64,000 nucleotides of DNA from Piezodorus guildinii (GCA_023052935.1 CM041292.1:39625639-39689638), one strand, 5' to 3'; shown: positions 13,337-23,545, numbered from the stretch's first letter. Numbers and translations are program-made. Notes: generated from the sequence alone by a model not told the origin.

Positions 13337-13412
13337 TAAGTTTTTGTTGTTCTTAGGTTTCAGTCAATATTAGTTTCAGTATTGACTGAAACCTAAGAAC
13401 AACAAAAACTTA
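13337..13412. repeat. perfect 33 bp inverted repeat (hairpin)
   Basis: The arms 13337-13369 and 13380-13412 are exact reverse complements (taagtttttgttgttcttag... and its complement), separated by a 10-base loop. It sits between two TA microsatellites. Perfect identity suggests recent origin, a fold-back transposon remnant, or a local assembly or replication artefact. Confidence 0.9.
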
Positions 13413-13438
13413 AATTATCAACAGTCGAGAACTCGTCA

Positions 13439-13442
<4 letters not shown>

Positions 13443-13516
<74 letters not shown>
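13443..13516. repeat. (AT)n microsatellite
   Basis: An uninterrupted AT dinucleotide tract of about 74 bases. Confidence 0.95.
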
Positions 13517-13523
<7 letters not shown>

Positions 13524-13677
13524 GGGTGTGGTAATGTGTATGTTTAATAAATATTATGATATAAATATCCATATTGTCGGATCTCGTGCAAAATCCTTAA
13601 AGCTCTAAATTTCAAATAATCACAATTCATTTCAACGTGAGACATAACATAGGATTAAGCCATAAACACGTTTTATA

Positions 13678-13686
<9 letters not shown>

Positions 13687-13755
<69 letters not shown>
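13687..13755. repeat. (AT)n microsatellite
   Basis: A second AT dinucleotide tract of about 69 bases. The 170 bases between the two tracts hold nothing recognisable. Confidence 0.95.
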
Positions 13756-13757
<2 letters not shown>

Positions 13758-13835
13758 AATAGATCTATTTTTTATTTTTACTTTAACTGACAAGCAAATC
13801 AATAAATGAAGTTAAAAAAAACGAAAAATATACTT

Positions 13836-14281
13836 TCCATTACCTATATATGAAATATATAGTAAGAGAAAGTATTGCGATAGTGAAAATTTTTCTAATC
13901 ACGTTTTCGGGTCCTCTGAGTCTAAATAACTAAGTCTCGCAAAAAGGTGTGTGTGTGGTAACTCCCAGGCGAAAACGATAAGTCCTAGGAAACTGAAATT
14001 TCATATTTATAAAAACTATACGTCCAAAACGTTACAGAATCTTGTTCATTAAAATTGGATGACCAGAAGATCTACTTTATACAATGCATTTTGCACCTTT
14101 TTACGATTTCCTCATAACGGCTGTAACGATTTTGATGTAAAATTTGATAGGCTTTAGTATCATGTAGGTTATATTCTGATTGAAATAGTATGACAGGGCT
14201 TAAATACCGATATTTTAAATTTTCTTTCTCTAAAGTACCATTAATTTTGTAGATTTAAAAAAAAAGTTGAAACATCATCAT
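13836..14281 (+). repeat. RX repeat family, copy A, left half
   Basis: This is the left part of an unclassified interspersed repeat. It starts 'acctatatatgaaatatatagtaag', passes through 'tcacgttttcgggtcctctgagtc', a gtgtgtgt stretch and 'tatacgtccaaaacgttacag', and ends near 'taccattaattttgtagattt'. Copies B-F share the same landmarks in the same order. The right half resumes at 18424, so the CR1-group LINE has split this copy. No coding potential or terminal inverted repeat was seen. Confidence 0.75.
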
Positions 14282-14285
14282 ATTA

Positions 14286-14311
14286 GAATAGAATAGAATA
14301 GAATAGAATAG
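14286..14311 (-). repeat. pentanucleotide 3' tail of the CR1-group LINE
   Basis: Five tandem AGAAT units (TATTC-type on the element strand) followed by an A-rich block end the LINE. Short tandem repeats instead of poly(A) are known 3' ends in CR1/L2-group elements. Confidence 0.75.
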
Positions 14312-14439
14312 AAAAAAAAATTTTATTCTGGGACTAGGTCCCCTAAGAATAACAGGTTTGTACAGTATATGGAAATATACATGTCTGGCCAATAGACAGA
14401 AGGAACATAATCAATAAATAATTACAATTGTGGGTTAAT

Positions 14440-14477
14440 ATATGTGTGCATATCTTAAACGCATATACACACATATA
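14440..14477. other. hairpin in the LINE 3'UTR
   Basis: 'aatatatgtgtgcatat' and 'gcatatacacacatatat' pair with few mismatches around a short loop. 3'UTR stem-loops can be recognised by the reverse transcriptase of some LINEs, but that function is inferred here. The second copy at 7741 lacks the block. Confidence 0.45.
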
Positions 14478-14636
14478 TCCAAAAAATAAATACAATGATA
14501 AAATTAGAATAAAAACAATTCTTAGAAAGTATTTTGTTGAACGGAATTAAAAATTAATTAGTAGATAACAGCATTTAAATATAGACAATGAACAAAATTA
14601 TTCTTCATTCAAAGTGTGATTTCAGAAATAAAAATG

Positions 14637-17448
14637 TTACAGTTTCTGAGCGTCTTTTTGGGATAATAAAAGGTATTGGAAAAGTTGGGATTTGAATGAG
14701 GAGAGGGAAGCAGCATGGCGGATATGAGTAGGTAGAGAATTCCAGAAATTAGAGGAGCGGACAAGGAAGGAACGATCAAATGTTTTAGTCCTATGGATAG
14801 GCAAATAAAGGTCGGAATGGCGCGATCTTGTTTCAAGTGAGTGGACTGAGGATTTAAATTGTAGGAGACTATGGATGTATGGAGGGTGTTGAGAGTTAAT
14901 GATTTGGTAAAGGTATGATCCTAAGAAATATTGTCTGCGGATTGGGGGGAGGAGCCACTTTAACTCACCGTAAAAATGGGTCACATGAGACCTCTTCGGA
15001 GTACTGAGGACAAATCTTAAAAATATGTTCATGATTCGTTTAAGCCTGTCCTCAAGCACAGTCGAGAGGCCACCATATACTAAGCAGCAATAGTCAAAGT
15101 GGGGGAAAATAAGTGCGGATACAAGGAGAATACGGGTGGATAGTGGAAGAAGATGGCTGGAGCGATGGAAATATTTGAGGGTACTTATTGTTCTTCGGGA
15201 AATTTGGGCAATAGGGGGTTTCCAGGAAAGAGTTTGGTCAATGGTAATACCCAAGTTTTTGACAGAGGAAGTGAAGGTGATTGGATGTTCATTTAAGGTG
15301 AGACTCGGAAATGTGGTATAGGATCTGAGGAGGGAATTGGAACCAATTAGAATGGCCTGAGTTTTTGTAGGATTTAGCATTAGTTTATTCAGGTTTGCCC
15401 AGGCACAGATTCCATCAAGGTCTTCCTGAATATTGGCAAATGCTACTAGTGAATTGGAGGGAGAGAAGGATAAATAGATCTGGAAATCGTCAGCATATAG
15501 GTGGTGGGAACAGTGATGGATAGAGTTGGGAAGGTCATTGATATAACAATTAAAAAGAAGGGGAGAGATGCTTGAGCCTTGGGCCACACCTGCCGAAAGG
15601 GCTCGAAAGGAAGATAGAGGATGATTAGGAATAGTGACAGCTTGAGTTCTGTCAGAAAGAAATGATTGAAACCACATGATAGTGCTGTTTGAAAAAGATA
15701 GAGACTTTAGTTTAGAGAAAAGGATGGAGTGATCCAGGGAGTCAAATGCTTTTGAGAAGTCCAGCAGTATTAGCACGGTCAGTTTCGTTTCGTCCATAGC
15801 AGTGTGTATGTCGTTGGTGATTTTGAGGAGAGCGGATTGTGTGGAAAAGCCAGGTCGGAAGCCAGATTGGAAAGGATCAAGAAGTTTAGAATTTTCAAGG
15901 AAATTTGATAATTGTTTCTGAACTATTCTTTCTAAAGGTTTGGAGAGGTTCGAGAGGATGGAAATAGGGCGATAGTCTTTAGGGGATGTAGGGTTGGAAC
16001 ATTTACTGATAGGATGGACTATTGCTTTTTTCCAATTAGTGGGAAATACGGAATTTTGGAGGGAAAAGTTATAAATAAATAGCAAAAACTGGTAGGATTT
16101 CAGGAAGGCATAATTTTAACAGTTTTACGGGAATTGCATCAAATCCAATGGAGTTGGTATGAGATTTCAGTACAGCGGAGATAAGGTCAGTTGGTGAAAT
16201 GTCAGAAAAATAAAAATTATCGGGGTTGAATGATGGAATTGAAGAGAAGTTTGAAAAAGTTGGTGAAGAATTATTAGAGGAGGTATTTGAAAAGTAAGAA
16301 TTTAATTCATCGGCTGAGACCTGAAAGATTAGTGAGGAAGAGGATTTGCAGAGAGAGAGTTTGCGGAGGAGTTGCCATTTTGACTTGGAATCGGGAGTAG
16401 CGGAGAAGGCTGCGTGAAAGTATTTTGTTTTTGCTTGTCTGATTGTCGCCTGAGTCAGATTGCGGAGTGCCCTGTACGCTTGATAGTCCTCAGTCAGTCT
16501 TGTACGTCTAAAGCGTCTACGGGCTGCCTCACGCTTCTTTTGTAAGTCTTTTATTTCTGGACTCATCCAAGGAGCAGGGCGGTGACGGAAGGTGCAGGTT
16601 TTGAGTGGAGCATGGATGTCGAGGATACTTAGGAGATTGGAGGTGAGAATGTGAACCATTGAATCGATGGAAGAACAGGTGTAAATCGAATCCCAATTTA
16701 GAGCTTCAATATTGGGTGCAATAATTTCTCGGGTAAGGCAATCGAGGTTTCGGAAAGTTAAGGTTTTAGGAATAAATGCTGAAGTTTGGAAATTATATGA
16801 TATGTGGATGAGATCGTGAGATGATAGAAATGGAACAGGTACTTGAGAAGCGGAAAGAAGGTTGTGAGTTGAATCGATAATATGGAGGTCCAACCAAGTG
16901 TCGGAATGATGAGTGTGGTGAGTAGGAGCATATGGAACGATGAATAGGTTGAGAGAGAAGAAGAGGTTATCCAGGTAGTGTTTATCGTTGGAGTCGGAAA
17001 GGAAGTTGGTGTTAAAATCGCCACAAATTATGATATTATTGAATAGAGGGACATTTCTGTAAAGGATTGATTCAAAGGAAGGGTCAAATGGGACCAAAGG
17101 AGGGCGATATACTACTGCATAAAGGAGAGGTTGTGTGTTAGAGGAGATTTCAACGAAAAGGAATTCAATATGGGAAGAATCAGATTGGGATGACAGATCC
17201 AGGACACGAGATTTCAGGCTGCTGTGGACATAAAGTGCTACACCACCGCCAGTCCGGCCAATCCGGTCATGGCGGATAAAGGAATAGTCAGGGAGGGAAA
17301 CGGAAGAGGAAGGAATATAGGGCTTCAGCCATGTTTCAGAGACTGCGATAATGTGATAGAAATTGTGGGTGAAATAGTGAAGGAATTCGTCGAAGTGGGC
17401 GGGAAGGGACTGGGCATTAACATGGCAGGAGGTCAGGACATTAGACAT
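14637..17448 (-). pseudogene. LINE ORF2: AP endonuclease + reverse transcriptase, one frameshift
   Basis: A single polyprotein frame broken once. Start chosen at ATG 17446-17448 (MSNVLTSCHVNAQSL). Upstream in-frame codons reach 17472 but offer only TTG. Endonuclease motifs, numbered from that Met: SETWL at 37-41, RTGGGVALYV near 65, YRPP 114-117, GDFN 143-146, and SSH at 209-211 where the family usually has SDH. The linker runs to LLKLCLPEILPV. There, around 16088-16092, a run of five T (element strand) shifts the frame, which would otherwise end at 16069; with four T the reading continues into LLFIYNFSLQ. Reverse transcriptase follows with DYRPIS, FRPGFSTQSALL, LDFSKAFDSLDH, GVAQGSSISP and catalytic YADD. 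The CR1-type C-terminus ends KDAQKL at the stop, 14637. Apart from this base about 936 codons are open, so the copy is young. TTG-initiated downstream reading from 16085 is not a real start. Confidence 0.9.
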
Positions 17449-17472
17449 ATAGGAAAGGAGGTGGAATAGCAA

Positions 17473-17723
17473 AGAGAGTATGAGAAGACGCTAGAGACAC
17501 AATAGAGAGATAAGTGAAAGTGAACATGAAATAGTTAATAAAGATAAAAATGTACAAAAGAGCCTTTGCCGACAAATAAAAAAAATATTCTTTTGAAATA
17601 AAAAAAAAAAAAAATTAGAGAAAAGAAAACGATTAAGTAAGTTAGTCTGACAAAACAAAGAAGAATATTAGAAGCCGAGACCATTTCCAGCTCGCATCCA
17701 GTAAGCAGACGGATGCCCAGGAG
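17473..17723 (-). other. inter-ORF spacer of the LINE
   Basis: Noncoding sequence between ORF1 and ORF2 of the CR1-group element, containing short A-rich runs on the + strand. No ribosome-entry or overlap feature is evident. Confidence 0.6.
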
Positions 17724-18418
17724 TCAGCCGAAGACGTCCAGGTCCTGGGGTTTATCGATGAAAATTACAGGGTGACCATCTTCTTTTCGGCAGCGCACTC
17801 TACCGGCAGTAAACCAAACGTATTTGATTTTTTTCTCTAATCTCTTCTGCCTGGCGAGCCAGTATAGGTGTCTATTCATTATAGACATCTCCTCACTGAG
17901 ATAGATACGGTGGGAGTCGTTCTCTTGCCACCCAATATCCCGTGTCGAGAAGTCTCTTTTCACTTTTCTACACCTCACTAACTCATCACGCATCGACTGC
18001 CTTACGAACCGAGCAATAATAGAAGGTGGTCTCTGGTCATCTTTTTTTGGTCTGCGTCGCTCTACGATGTCTAAGTCTTCAGAACTAACCTTGATTCCCA
18101 AGCCCGCCGCTACGCTTGTCACAAGGGCTGCTGGTGTTTCCCCTGGGCGCACTGGGATCCCGCGTATTTCTACAGACCTGCAGAGTAGCCCCTGCTCGGC
18201 CTTATTAAGGCGAACTTCTAAATCGGTTACGCGGGATTTTAGAATTTTGTTTTCCACCGTGACATCCTCTAAATGCTTGGCCTGGCCCTCAAGATGCCTT
18301 TCTATTTTAGAAAGACGGTCATTGAGCTCGAAGCTCAGTTCACCATATTTTTCTAGCGACTGTTTGATGCTTTTAATATCTTCATTTACATCTGTCTTGA
18401 GTTGGTTCACGGCAGCGA
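17724..18418 (-). CDS. LINE ORF1 protein, 5'-truncated (FP25K-like C-terminus)
   Basis: An open frame of about 230 codons without an ATG at its 5' edge; the first alignable codon, GTG at 18408-18410, is only an internal codon. Residues 1-80 are heptad-rich (SKIERHLEGQAKHLEDV, KSRVTDLEVRLNKAEQ), indicating a coiled coil. Next comes an RRM-like segment starting VEIRGIPVRPGETP. Residues about 175-225 (NRHLYWLARQKR, YVWFTAGRVRCRKEDG) match the C-terminal domain shared by baculovirus FP25K proteins and many insect LINE ORF1 proteins. The expected role is nucleic-acid binding and chaperone function in the retrotransposon RNP. The stop is TGA at 17724-17726. A longer N-terminus, often carrying a zinc finger in this family, is missing because the element is truncated. 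Confidence 0.8.
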
Positions 18419-18423
18419 ATTAG

Positions 18424-18830
18424 CATTGACAAATAACGGGTAAGTATGTAAGTTGGACGAATTAAACAAATAAAGGAGAAAAGTGCAAACATATTTTTTT
18501 ATGCAATTTGTATGTTCTTGAACACAAGAATAGTAATATTGATGTATAATATACCGTTGGATAGCTAAAGATTTAAAAAAAAATAATTTATCTAATCACG
18601 GAATTTTAAAGGTTAATAGAGAGTGATGAAAAGCCGGTAAAACTGACTGATTGTTGTAGATAAAAATATAAAGATTATTTAATAAAACAGATGTTTCTAT
18701 TGAAATTCAAAATAATTAATTCTTTAACAATTTATTGGTATCTTTAAACGTATTTAAAAATTCTTAAATTGATTCTAACAACGGTGGTAAGTGAAAGTCG
18801 TGTGTTGCGCGCACCAGATTTTTTAAGGTA
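18424..18830 (+). repeat. RX repeat family, copy A, right half
   Basis: This continues RX after the LINE. 'cattgacaaataacgggtaagtatg' aligns with the reverse strand of copy D (cactgatgaaaaactggtaaatat), followed by 'tataccgttggatagctaaagattt', 'gagagtgatgaaa' and the end block 'gtaagtgaaagtcgtgtgttgc' plus 'gcaccagatttttt'. Copy D (53725-54555) shows both halves joined without the LINE. Confidence 0.8.
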
Positions 18831-20027
18831 AAAATCATGATATTTTACCATCTGAGATTTAGACCTTTTTTTTCTGTGTTCTGATGATATATCACTGAAT
18901 AATTTATAGATGAATGTTATATACCTTGAAATGAGTAAATAAATATTTGCATTTCTTATTGGGTTCAATTTGAACTATTCGACGTTATACTGCAAAAAAT
19001 AGGAAGCTTAACTTTTTCAGTAATTGGGAAGGTGGCAAAATGTATTAAAATTTCGATATTGGAATTATCATTACATAATTTATAAACTCATATTTCGCAC
19101 CAAATTATGGAATTTTATTTACGTTAAGGATAGTATTAACTATCAATTTTTTAAAGAAATTCTTAAAAACCAAGTTAAAATTAAACTCATATATTTTATT
19201 TATCTTTAGGATGATCGTGTCATATTTATTAGTTGTGATCCTTTAATTAAATATTATGTATAGTATTGTTTTCACTCACTATATTATTTATAAGCCGTGT
19301 AAACAAATAATTTTGAATAATTTCAAATTAACAACTTGAAAACGAATAAATAAAATCTGATATTTTATTTGTTAGTACAAAACATAAAGTTTTACAATTT
19401 TATGTTAAATTCAAAGTTACAAAAGGTTTAGCTTTTATAGTAACAAGACCAAAAACTGTTAAAAAACTTCCTGCAAAATTCTGGAGACGACCCGCACGAC
19501 TGTACAGCGTTGCGCAATAGTATGTTAACACAAGGAAGGCGTAATACCTTAAACTTTTCTTGTAATATGAATATAAAAGATCTTTTTTTTATTTTTTACT
19601 ATATTAAGGTAAACATTTTGTAATACACTCATAACCACGTAATGAATAAAATAAAATCGTATTATGTTTATTGTTGACACCTGTTCTCCTTAAGTCATGT
19701 TTTCACTTAAAAATACAATAGACATCATCTTCTAAATGCAAAAGACAGTCTTATTTTTTTTTTTTTAGTTTTATAATTACTTTACATATAATTATTAGTA
19801 ATATACAAACATATCAATTTAATTAAATTATAAACATAGATATATATTATGGTTAAATTACCTCTAATTTTTACCAAAACTTTATAAATTTTCTCAAGTT
19901 GTAAAATAGAAAGAATATACATTATAATATTGATAGCATCATTAGCTATATTGTGAAGAATTCTTCGCAAATAAAGGAAAAAAAAAAAATAATCCAGAGG
20001 GTCACTATAATATAAATTTCCACTATA
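18831..20027. other. AT-rich noncoding interval
   Basis: No gene or recognised repeat. Short chance frames only. Confidence 0.5.
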
Positions 20028-20236
20028 TTGCCTCTAACCTTTGCAGTTGTACATGGCACCTATTTTCTTTCTTTTTTTTTTTTTTTTTTCTTCTTATCCT
20101 CTAACTTTATTTACAAAATAAATACAAAAAAAACATTCTATGTATATACAGCAGCAATGGTATATACAGTCCATGGCTCAGGCCTCGTATTGCCCGTTGG
20201 CAACATGGCACCTAAAACTGTAATCAATTAAATAAA
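20028..20236 (+). mobile_element. I-like LINE 3' end (3'UTR only)
   Basis: It begins 'gcctctaacctttgcagttgtacatggcacct' and ends 'ggcacctaaaactgtaatcaattaaataaa', both shared with the 3'UTR of the element at 20398. A T-rich tract and an extra segment (20067-20200) separate the two shared blocks, so this is a variant or a nested copy. Confidence 0.6.
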
Positions 20237-20323
20237 TATAATATAAAATCTTCATAATGCGGGAGGAAAAATCCCGAAACGTATTAATTATGAGAAGTTG
20301 TAAGAATAAAAAGTGAGAGAGAG

Positions 20324-20324
<1 letters not shown>

Positions 20325-20371
<47 letters not shown>
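20325..20371. repeat. (TA)n microsatellite
   Basis: A TA dinucleotide tract directly between the two I-like LINE ends. Confidence 0.95.
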
Positions 20372-20373
<2 letters not shown>

Positions 20374-20397
20374 TAGACTGACACTATATATATAGAC

Positions 20398-20650
20398 TCC
20401 GCCGAGATGCCTGCGCTGTGACTTAGAGCTAACTGTGGAACACATCCTGATGGATTGCCCACTGTATAGTTCAGGCAGAACATGGCCTCTTCTACAAAGT
20501 TATAAGAAAACAATGGACCAAAAGAATCAAGAGAGTTTGATAATTTTTCTGAAAAAAAATAAATTTTACCAATTTCTGTCAATAGTTTATGACCACGGTG
20601 CCTCTAACCTTTGTTCTTGTACATGGCACCTAAAACTGTAATCAAATAAA
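20398..20650 (+). pseudogene. I-like LINE, C-terminal zinc-binding end plus 3'UTR
   Basis: The + strand reads RLRRCLRCDLELTVEHILMDCPLYSSGR and continues to a stop before the 3'UTR. The C-x2-C-x8-H-x4-C pattern is the zinc-binding end found after the RNase H domain in I/ingi-type LINE polyproteins. The 3'UTR (gcctctaacctttgttcttgtacatggcacc) ends in (AAAT)n-like sequence running into a TA microsatellite. It is 5'-truncated to the last ~80 codons, so it is inactive. Confidence 0.75.
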
Positions 20651-20653
20651 TAA

Positions 20654-20654
<1 letters not shown>

Positions 20655-20717
<63 letters not shown>
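20655..20717. repeat. (TA)n microsatellite
   Basis: A TA dinucleotide tract at the tail of the I-like LINE fragment. Confidence 0.95.
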
Positions 20718-20721
<4 letters not shown>

Positions 20722-21409
20722 TTTAAACAGATGTTATGGTACACAATTAAATATTCTTTTCAACTCCTAGAAGAGTTAATATTAAATTATAAATTAAAAT
20801 AGTTATCTTTCAAGTTTTGGGTTATATGTACATTGGATTTTAGGGAAATAATAAAATTAATCCACTCACATTTTTTGTGTTTCAGTTCATTCTACTATTA
20901 TATAATATTTCACAGTATTATATTATTGTCATTGCAACCGTTCTAAAATATTTTATTATTATAAAAAAAAAAAAAAAGAAGTTAATTTCTTCTAAATTAT
21001 TTAGTTTAATTTGTGTTTCACAGATGGCGTTGCTGTATTGAAGTGCTTAGTGTGTCTTGTATCTCCCTCTAACGGAATTCTTTTGAGGCTTGAGCTTCAC
21101 AGGTTTGCTGATCAAAACAAGCTTATTTAAGATCAAAAGCAGGATACAAACAAATAAATAAAAAAATTTCTTACTACATATTATTAATAAAGTGTATTTT
21201 TAGCTGGATTTTAAAAATCTTAAATTATTAACGATTATATTTTTCGAATTATGAACATTTTTTTTTTCTAATTTTATACATTATTTATTTAATCAATATT
21301 TTAGAACCTAATTATAATAGTGATGTCAATTAACGTTTTGTTTTGCAATATTATCTTAAACTGCTCAATCGTCTAAATTTTCACTGTTTTAATATTTTTT
21401 TTATTTTCA
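20718..21409. other. AT-rich noncoding interval
   Basis: Nothing recognised. Confidence 0.4.
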
Positions 21410-21925
21410 CGCCTAATTATTATTCCTTATTTAGCCCTATCATCGCACTACTTCCTATCATCGCACTACTTTTCCAGCTTAGAAATGTTTATAGTAAAAA
21501 TATCTCAAAAAGGACTGTGTGATATAGCTCTTACAGATTATACCTCTCTATATTAAGTACGATAGAACAACATTTAGTAGCTGAGACTCAACTGGTTCTA
21601 GTGTTATTAATTTGGTTTGTCAGTTGATGAGACGAGGGACACTCTGGCAAGTAATATTTGATGTATTATATTTCTAAAACAAACTGGGTCTCAGCCACTA
21701 AATTTTATTCCTTCGTACTTAATATAGAGAGGTATAATCAGTATGAGTAATATCATTTTTCACTCAGTCCTTTTTGAGATGTTTCACTGTAAATATTACT
21801 TAGCTGGAAAAAAAATCCTGCTTTGAAAATTTATATTAAAAAAAAAGATAAAGCTTACACGATCGAAATTTCTAAAACAAGTAGTACAATGATAAGGCTA
21901 TATAAGGAAAAATAATTAAGCAGGA
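21410..21925. repeat. long imperfect inverted repeat (about 200 bp arms)
   Basis: The left arm, about 21410-21605, pairs with the right arm, about 21677-21925, around a spacer of about 70 bases. 'acctctctatattaagtacg' (21542) is complemented exactly at 21714, and 'ctcaaaaaggact' (21504) at 21767. 'ccagctta', 'ttattccttat' and 'tgagactca' also have counterparts. The left arm contains a 20-base internal duplication (tatcatcgcactact). This could be a fold-back element or two head-to-head copies of one repeat, since a third diverged copy follows at 22165. Confidence 0.75.
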
Positions 21926-22620
21926 AAATCATTTCTAAACTCCTTTGTCATAGCGCGCCAAAGATTTTTATAATTGTTCGTGATTTTTTTAAACTATTTT
22001 CTTGGCTACTTAGGTAATGTGTTGTAAGGACCAAAACTTTATAAAATACTCTCATTGTCATTATAGTTTATGTTTGATTCTTAAATATGCAAAATTACCG
22101 GAGTTATTATTTTTTTAAAGAAAACGTTATTTTAACATTTAAGAGAGTTTTATAACTCCGGAACCAGCTCAGTCTCAACGACTAAATTTGTATCACTTAA
22201 ACAGATCGTATAGATGGTATTTTGTCTAAGCTTCATGATTTTTCACTCAGTCCCTTTTGAAATATTCTGTGGAACATCGAAAAATCAATTTATGCCTATT
22301 TTTAAAATGCATATAGAAAAAAGTACTTTGTATTTAAGAAATTTTTACAGGAAGTAGGACTAAGAAATTTTGGTACCCACTGGTATTTTTTTTTTTCCGT
22401 CGTGAAGTCCTTGTCCTAGAGCTTTATAATAATAAATAATTAAAGTTAGTCTCTTTTCTTCCATGCACTTTACCTTGTTAAACATCTTCCTTTTATTCAT
22501 TTTCGAGAATTTTTTAAACAACTTTCTTTACTATTTAGGCAATAAGTTGTGAGGATAAAAAATAAAAGGCATGTCCTTATCTTATTGTTAATTTTTGTTT
22601 TGATTCGATGTCTAAAAAAA
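21926..22620. repeat. diverged tandem repeat block
   Basis: 22165-22290 repeats the right arm of the palindrome in direct orientation (ctcagtctcaacgactaaattt, tttttcactcagtccc). 21965-22110 resembles 22495-22620 ('tttttaaac.a.tttctt..ctat.taggtaat' and the following blocks). The unit is roughly 530 bases and the copies are strongly diverged. Confidence 0.5.
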
Positions 22621-22865
22621 TTAAAGGAATTAAAAAGGTTTTTCTATCACATGTTTTCGCCCGTGAAGCTGACTTAAAACGGCTGCAACACTAAAATTAT
22701 TGGCCCGAAATTGTTTTTATTTATAGTTTTATATTTACGAAAGGGTAGGTAACTAATCAAAAAATCACGAAAATCGAAAATGTCGACCTGCAAAATTAAT
22801 GAAAATTGGACGATTTCAAATGGATTGACCAGTTACAGTTTATACAGTTTTTACTCTTATTTTTT

Positions 22866-23182
22866 AGGGAGCGGCATCGTCTAGTGGATAGAGATTTAGG
22901 CTACTGTTCTCCGGGGCCCAGGTTCGGACCCCAGCTGAGGCAGAATTATTTATTCTGTTATTTTAGCCGTGGACCGACCCTGGGATATGGAAACCATCCT
23001 GGGACAATCCCGGCCTCTATAAAAGTGGGTACCTAAAATTGGTGAAAACGTGGTGTTGGGGTGTGATTTTGGTCTGATCACCTCCTTCCACGGCCGTTGA
23101 CCATGCAAGAGTGCCAATCTCTATAAATACTGAATCCAAGGCTTTTATTGCTTGTAAAATTACAAGTTTTTTTTTTTTTTAT
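22866..23182 (+). mobile_element. tRNA-derived SINE, family A, copy 1 (best preserved)
   Basis: The tRNA-like head has box A 'tagtggatagag' and box B 'ggttcggaccc'. The body ('gcagaattatttattctg', 'aaaccatcctgggacaatcccggcctctataaaagtgggtacc', 'gttgaccatgcaag') and a T-rich end recur at 50045, 57960 and 58380. The family is about 310 bp. It sits inside the diverged repeat block: 'cgtcgtgaagt.ctt.tcctagagct' occurs on both sides (22398, 23252). Confidence 0.85.
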
Positions 23183-23234
23183 TCACATTTTTCTACATAG
23201 TATTCTCGAGTTAATAGCCCATATAAATATTTAT

Positions 23235-23400
23235 TTATTTATTTTTTTTTCGTCGTGAAGTTCTTCTCCTAGAGCTCTGTACAATTTTGTCTCTTTCTCC
23301 GAAAATAACTATGTGTGTATTCATGGGTAAAATTTCAATTTTTTATAATTTATCGCGGGTTTATCTAGACCAGTTTTTCTATATCTTTAAGAAATGTTGA
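23235..23400. repeat. fragment shared with 43240
   Basis: 'ctttctccgaaaataactatgtg', 'taaaatttcaatttttt' and 'atatctttaagaaatg' resemble 43246-43370 in the same order. A decayed dispersed repeat of unknown type. Confidence 0.4.
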
Positions 23401-23513
23401 TAACTTCCCTGACGATAAAGTTTATAAAAACGATTTTCTGGTCTCAAAAATATATTGTCTGGCTGGATCTCTTGACCAATCAGGTATTCTCCAGTTCTGT
23501 GATTAAAAAATTG

Positions 23514-23545
<32 letters not shown>

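Larger units (their letters stand above)
14287..18418 (-). mobile_element. CR1-group non-LTR retrotransposon, near full length
   Basis: A two-ORF LINE on the - strand. From the 5' end at about 18418 it has a truncated ORF1, a 275-base inter-ORF spacer, ORF2 (endonuclease then reverse transcriptase), a 3'UTR of about 350 bases, and a pentanucleotide tail. The reverse-transcriptase C-terminal organisation and microsatellite tail place it in the CR1/L2 group rather than Jockey. Both flanks are the two halves of one RX repeat. ATTAG occurs at 14282-14286 and again at 18419-18423, a candidate 5-base target duplication that partly overlaps the tail. ORF1 has no upstream ATG: a TAA lies four codons before its first alignable residues, exactly where RX homology resumes, so the copy is 5'-truncated within ORF1. 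Three other fragments of the family occur in the window (7741, 26191, 51560). Confidence 0.9.

Noticed and set aside
13443..13755. TA tracts as TATA boxes or origins
   Set aside because: They are simple microsatellites with no gene start downstream.
15136..17469. + strand frames inside the CR1-group LINE (15136, 17224) and a shadow frame at 16758
   Set aside because: They overlap the clearly motif-bearing - strand ORF2.
22806..23036. 76-codon frame at 22806 as a gene
   Set aside because: It lies mostly within the tRNA-derived SINE A, and the reading is translation of the box A and box B region.
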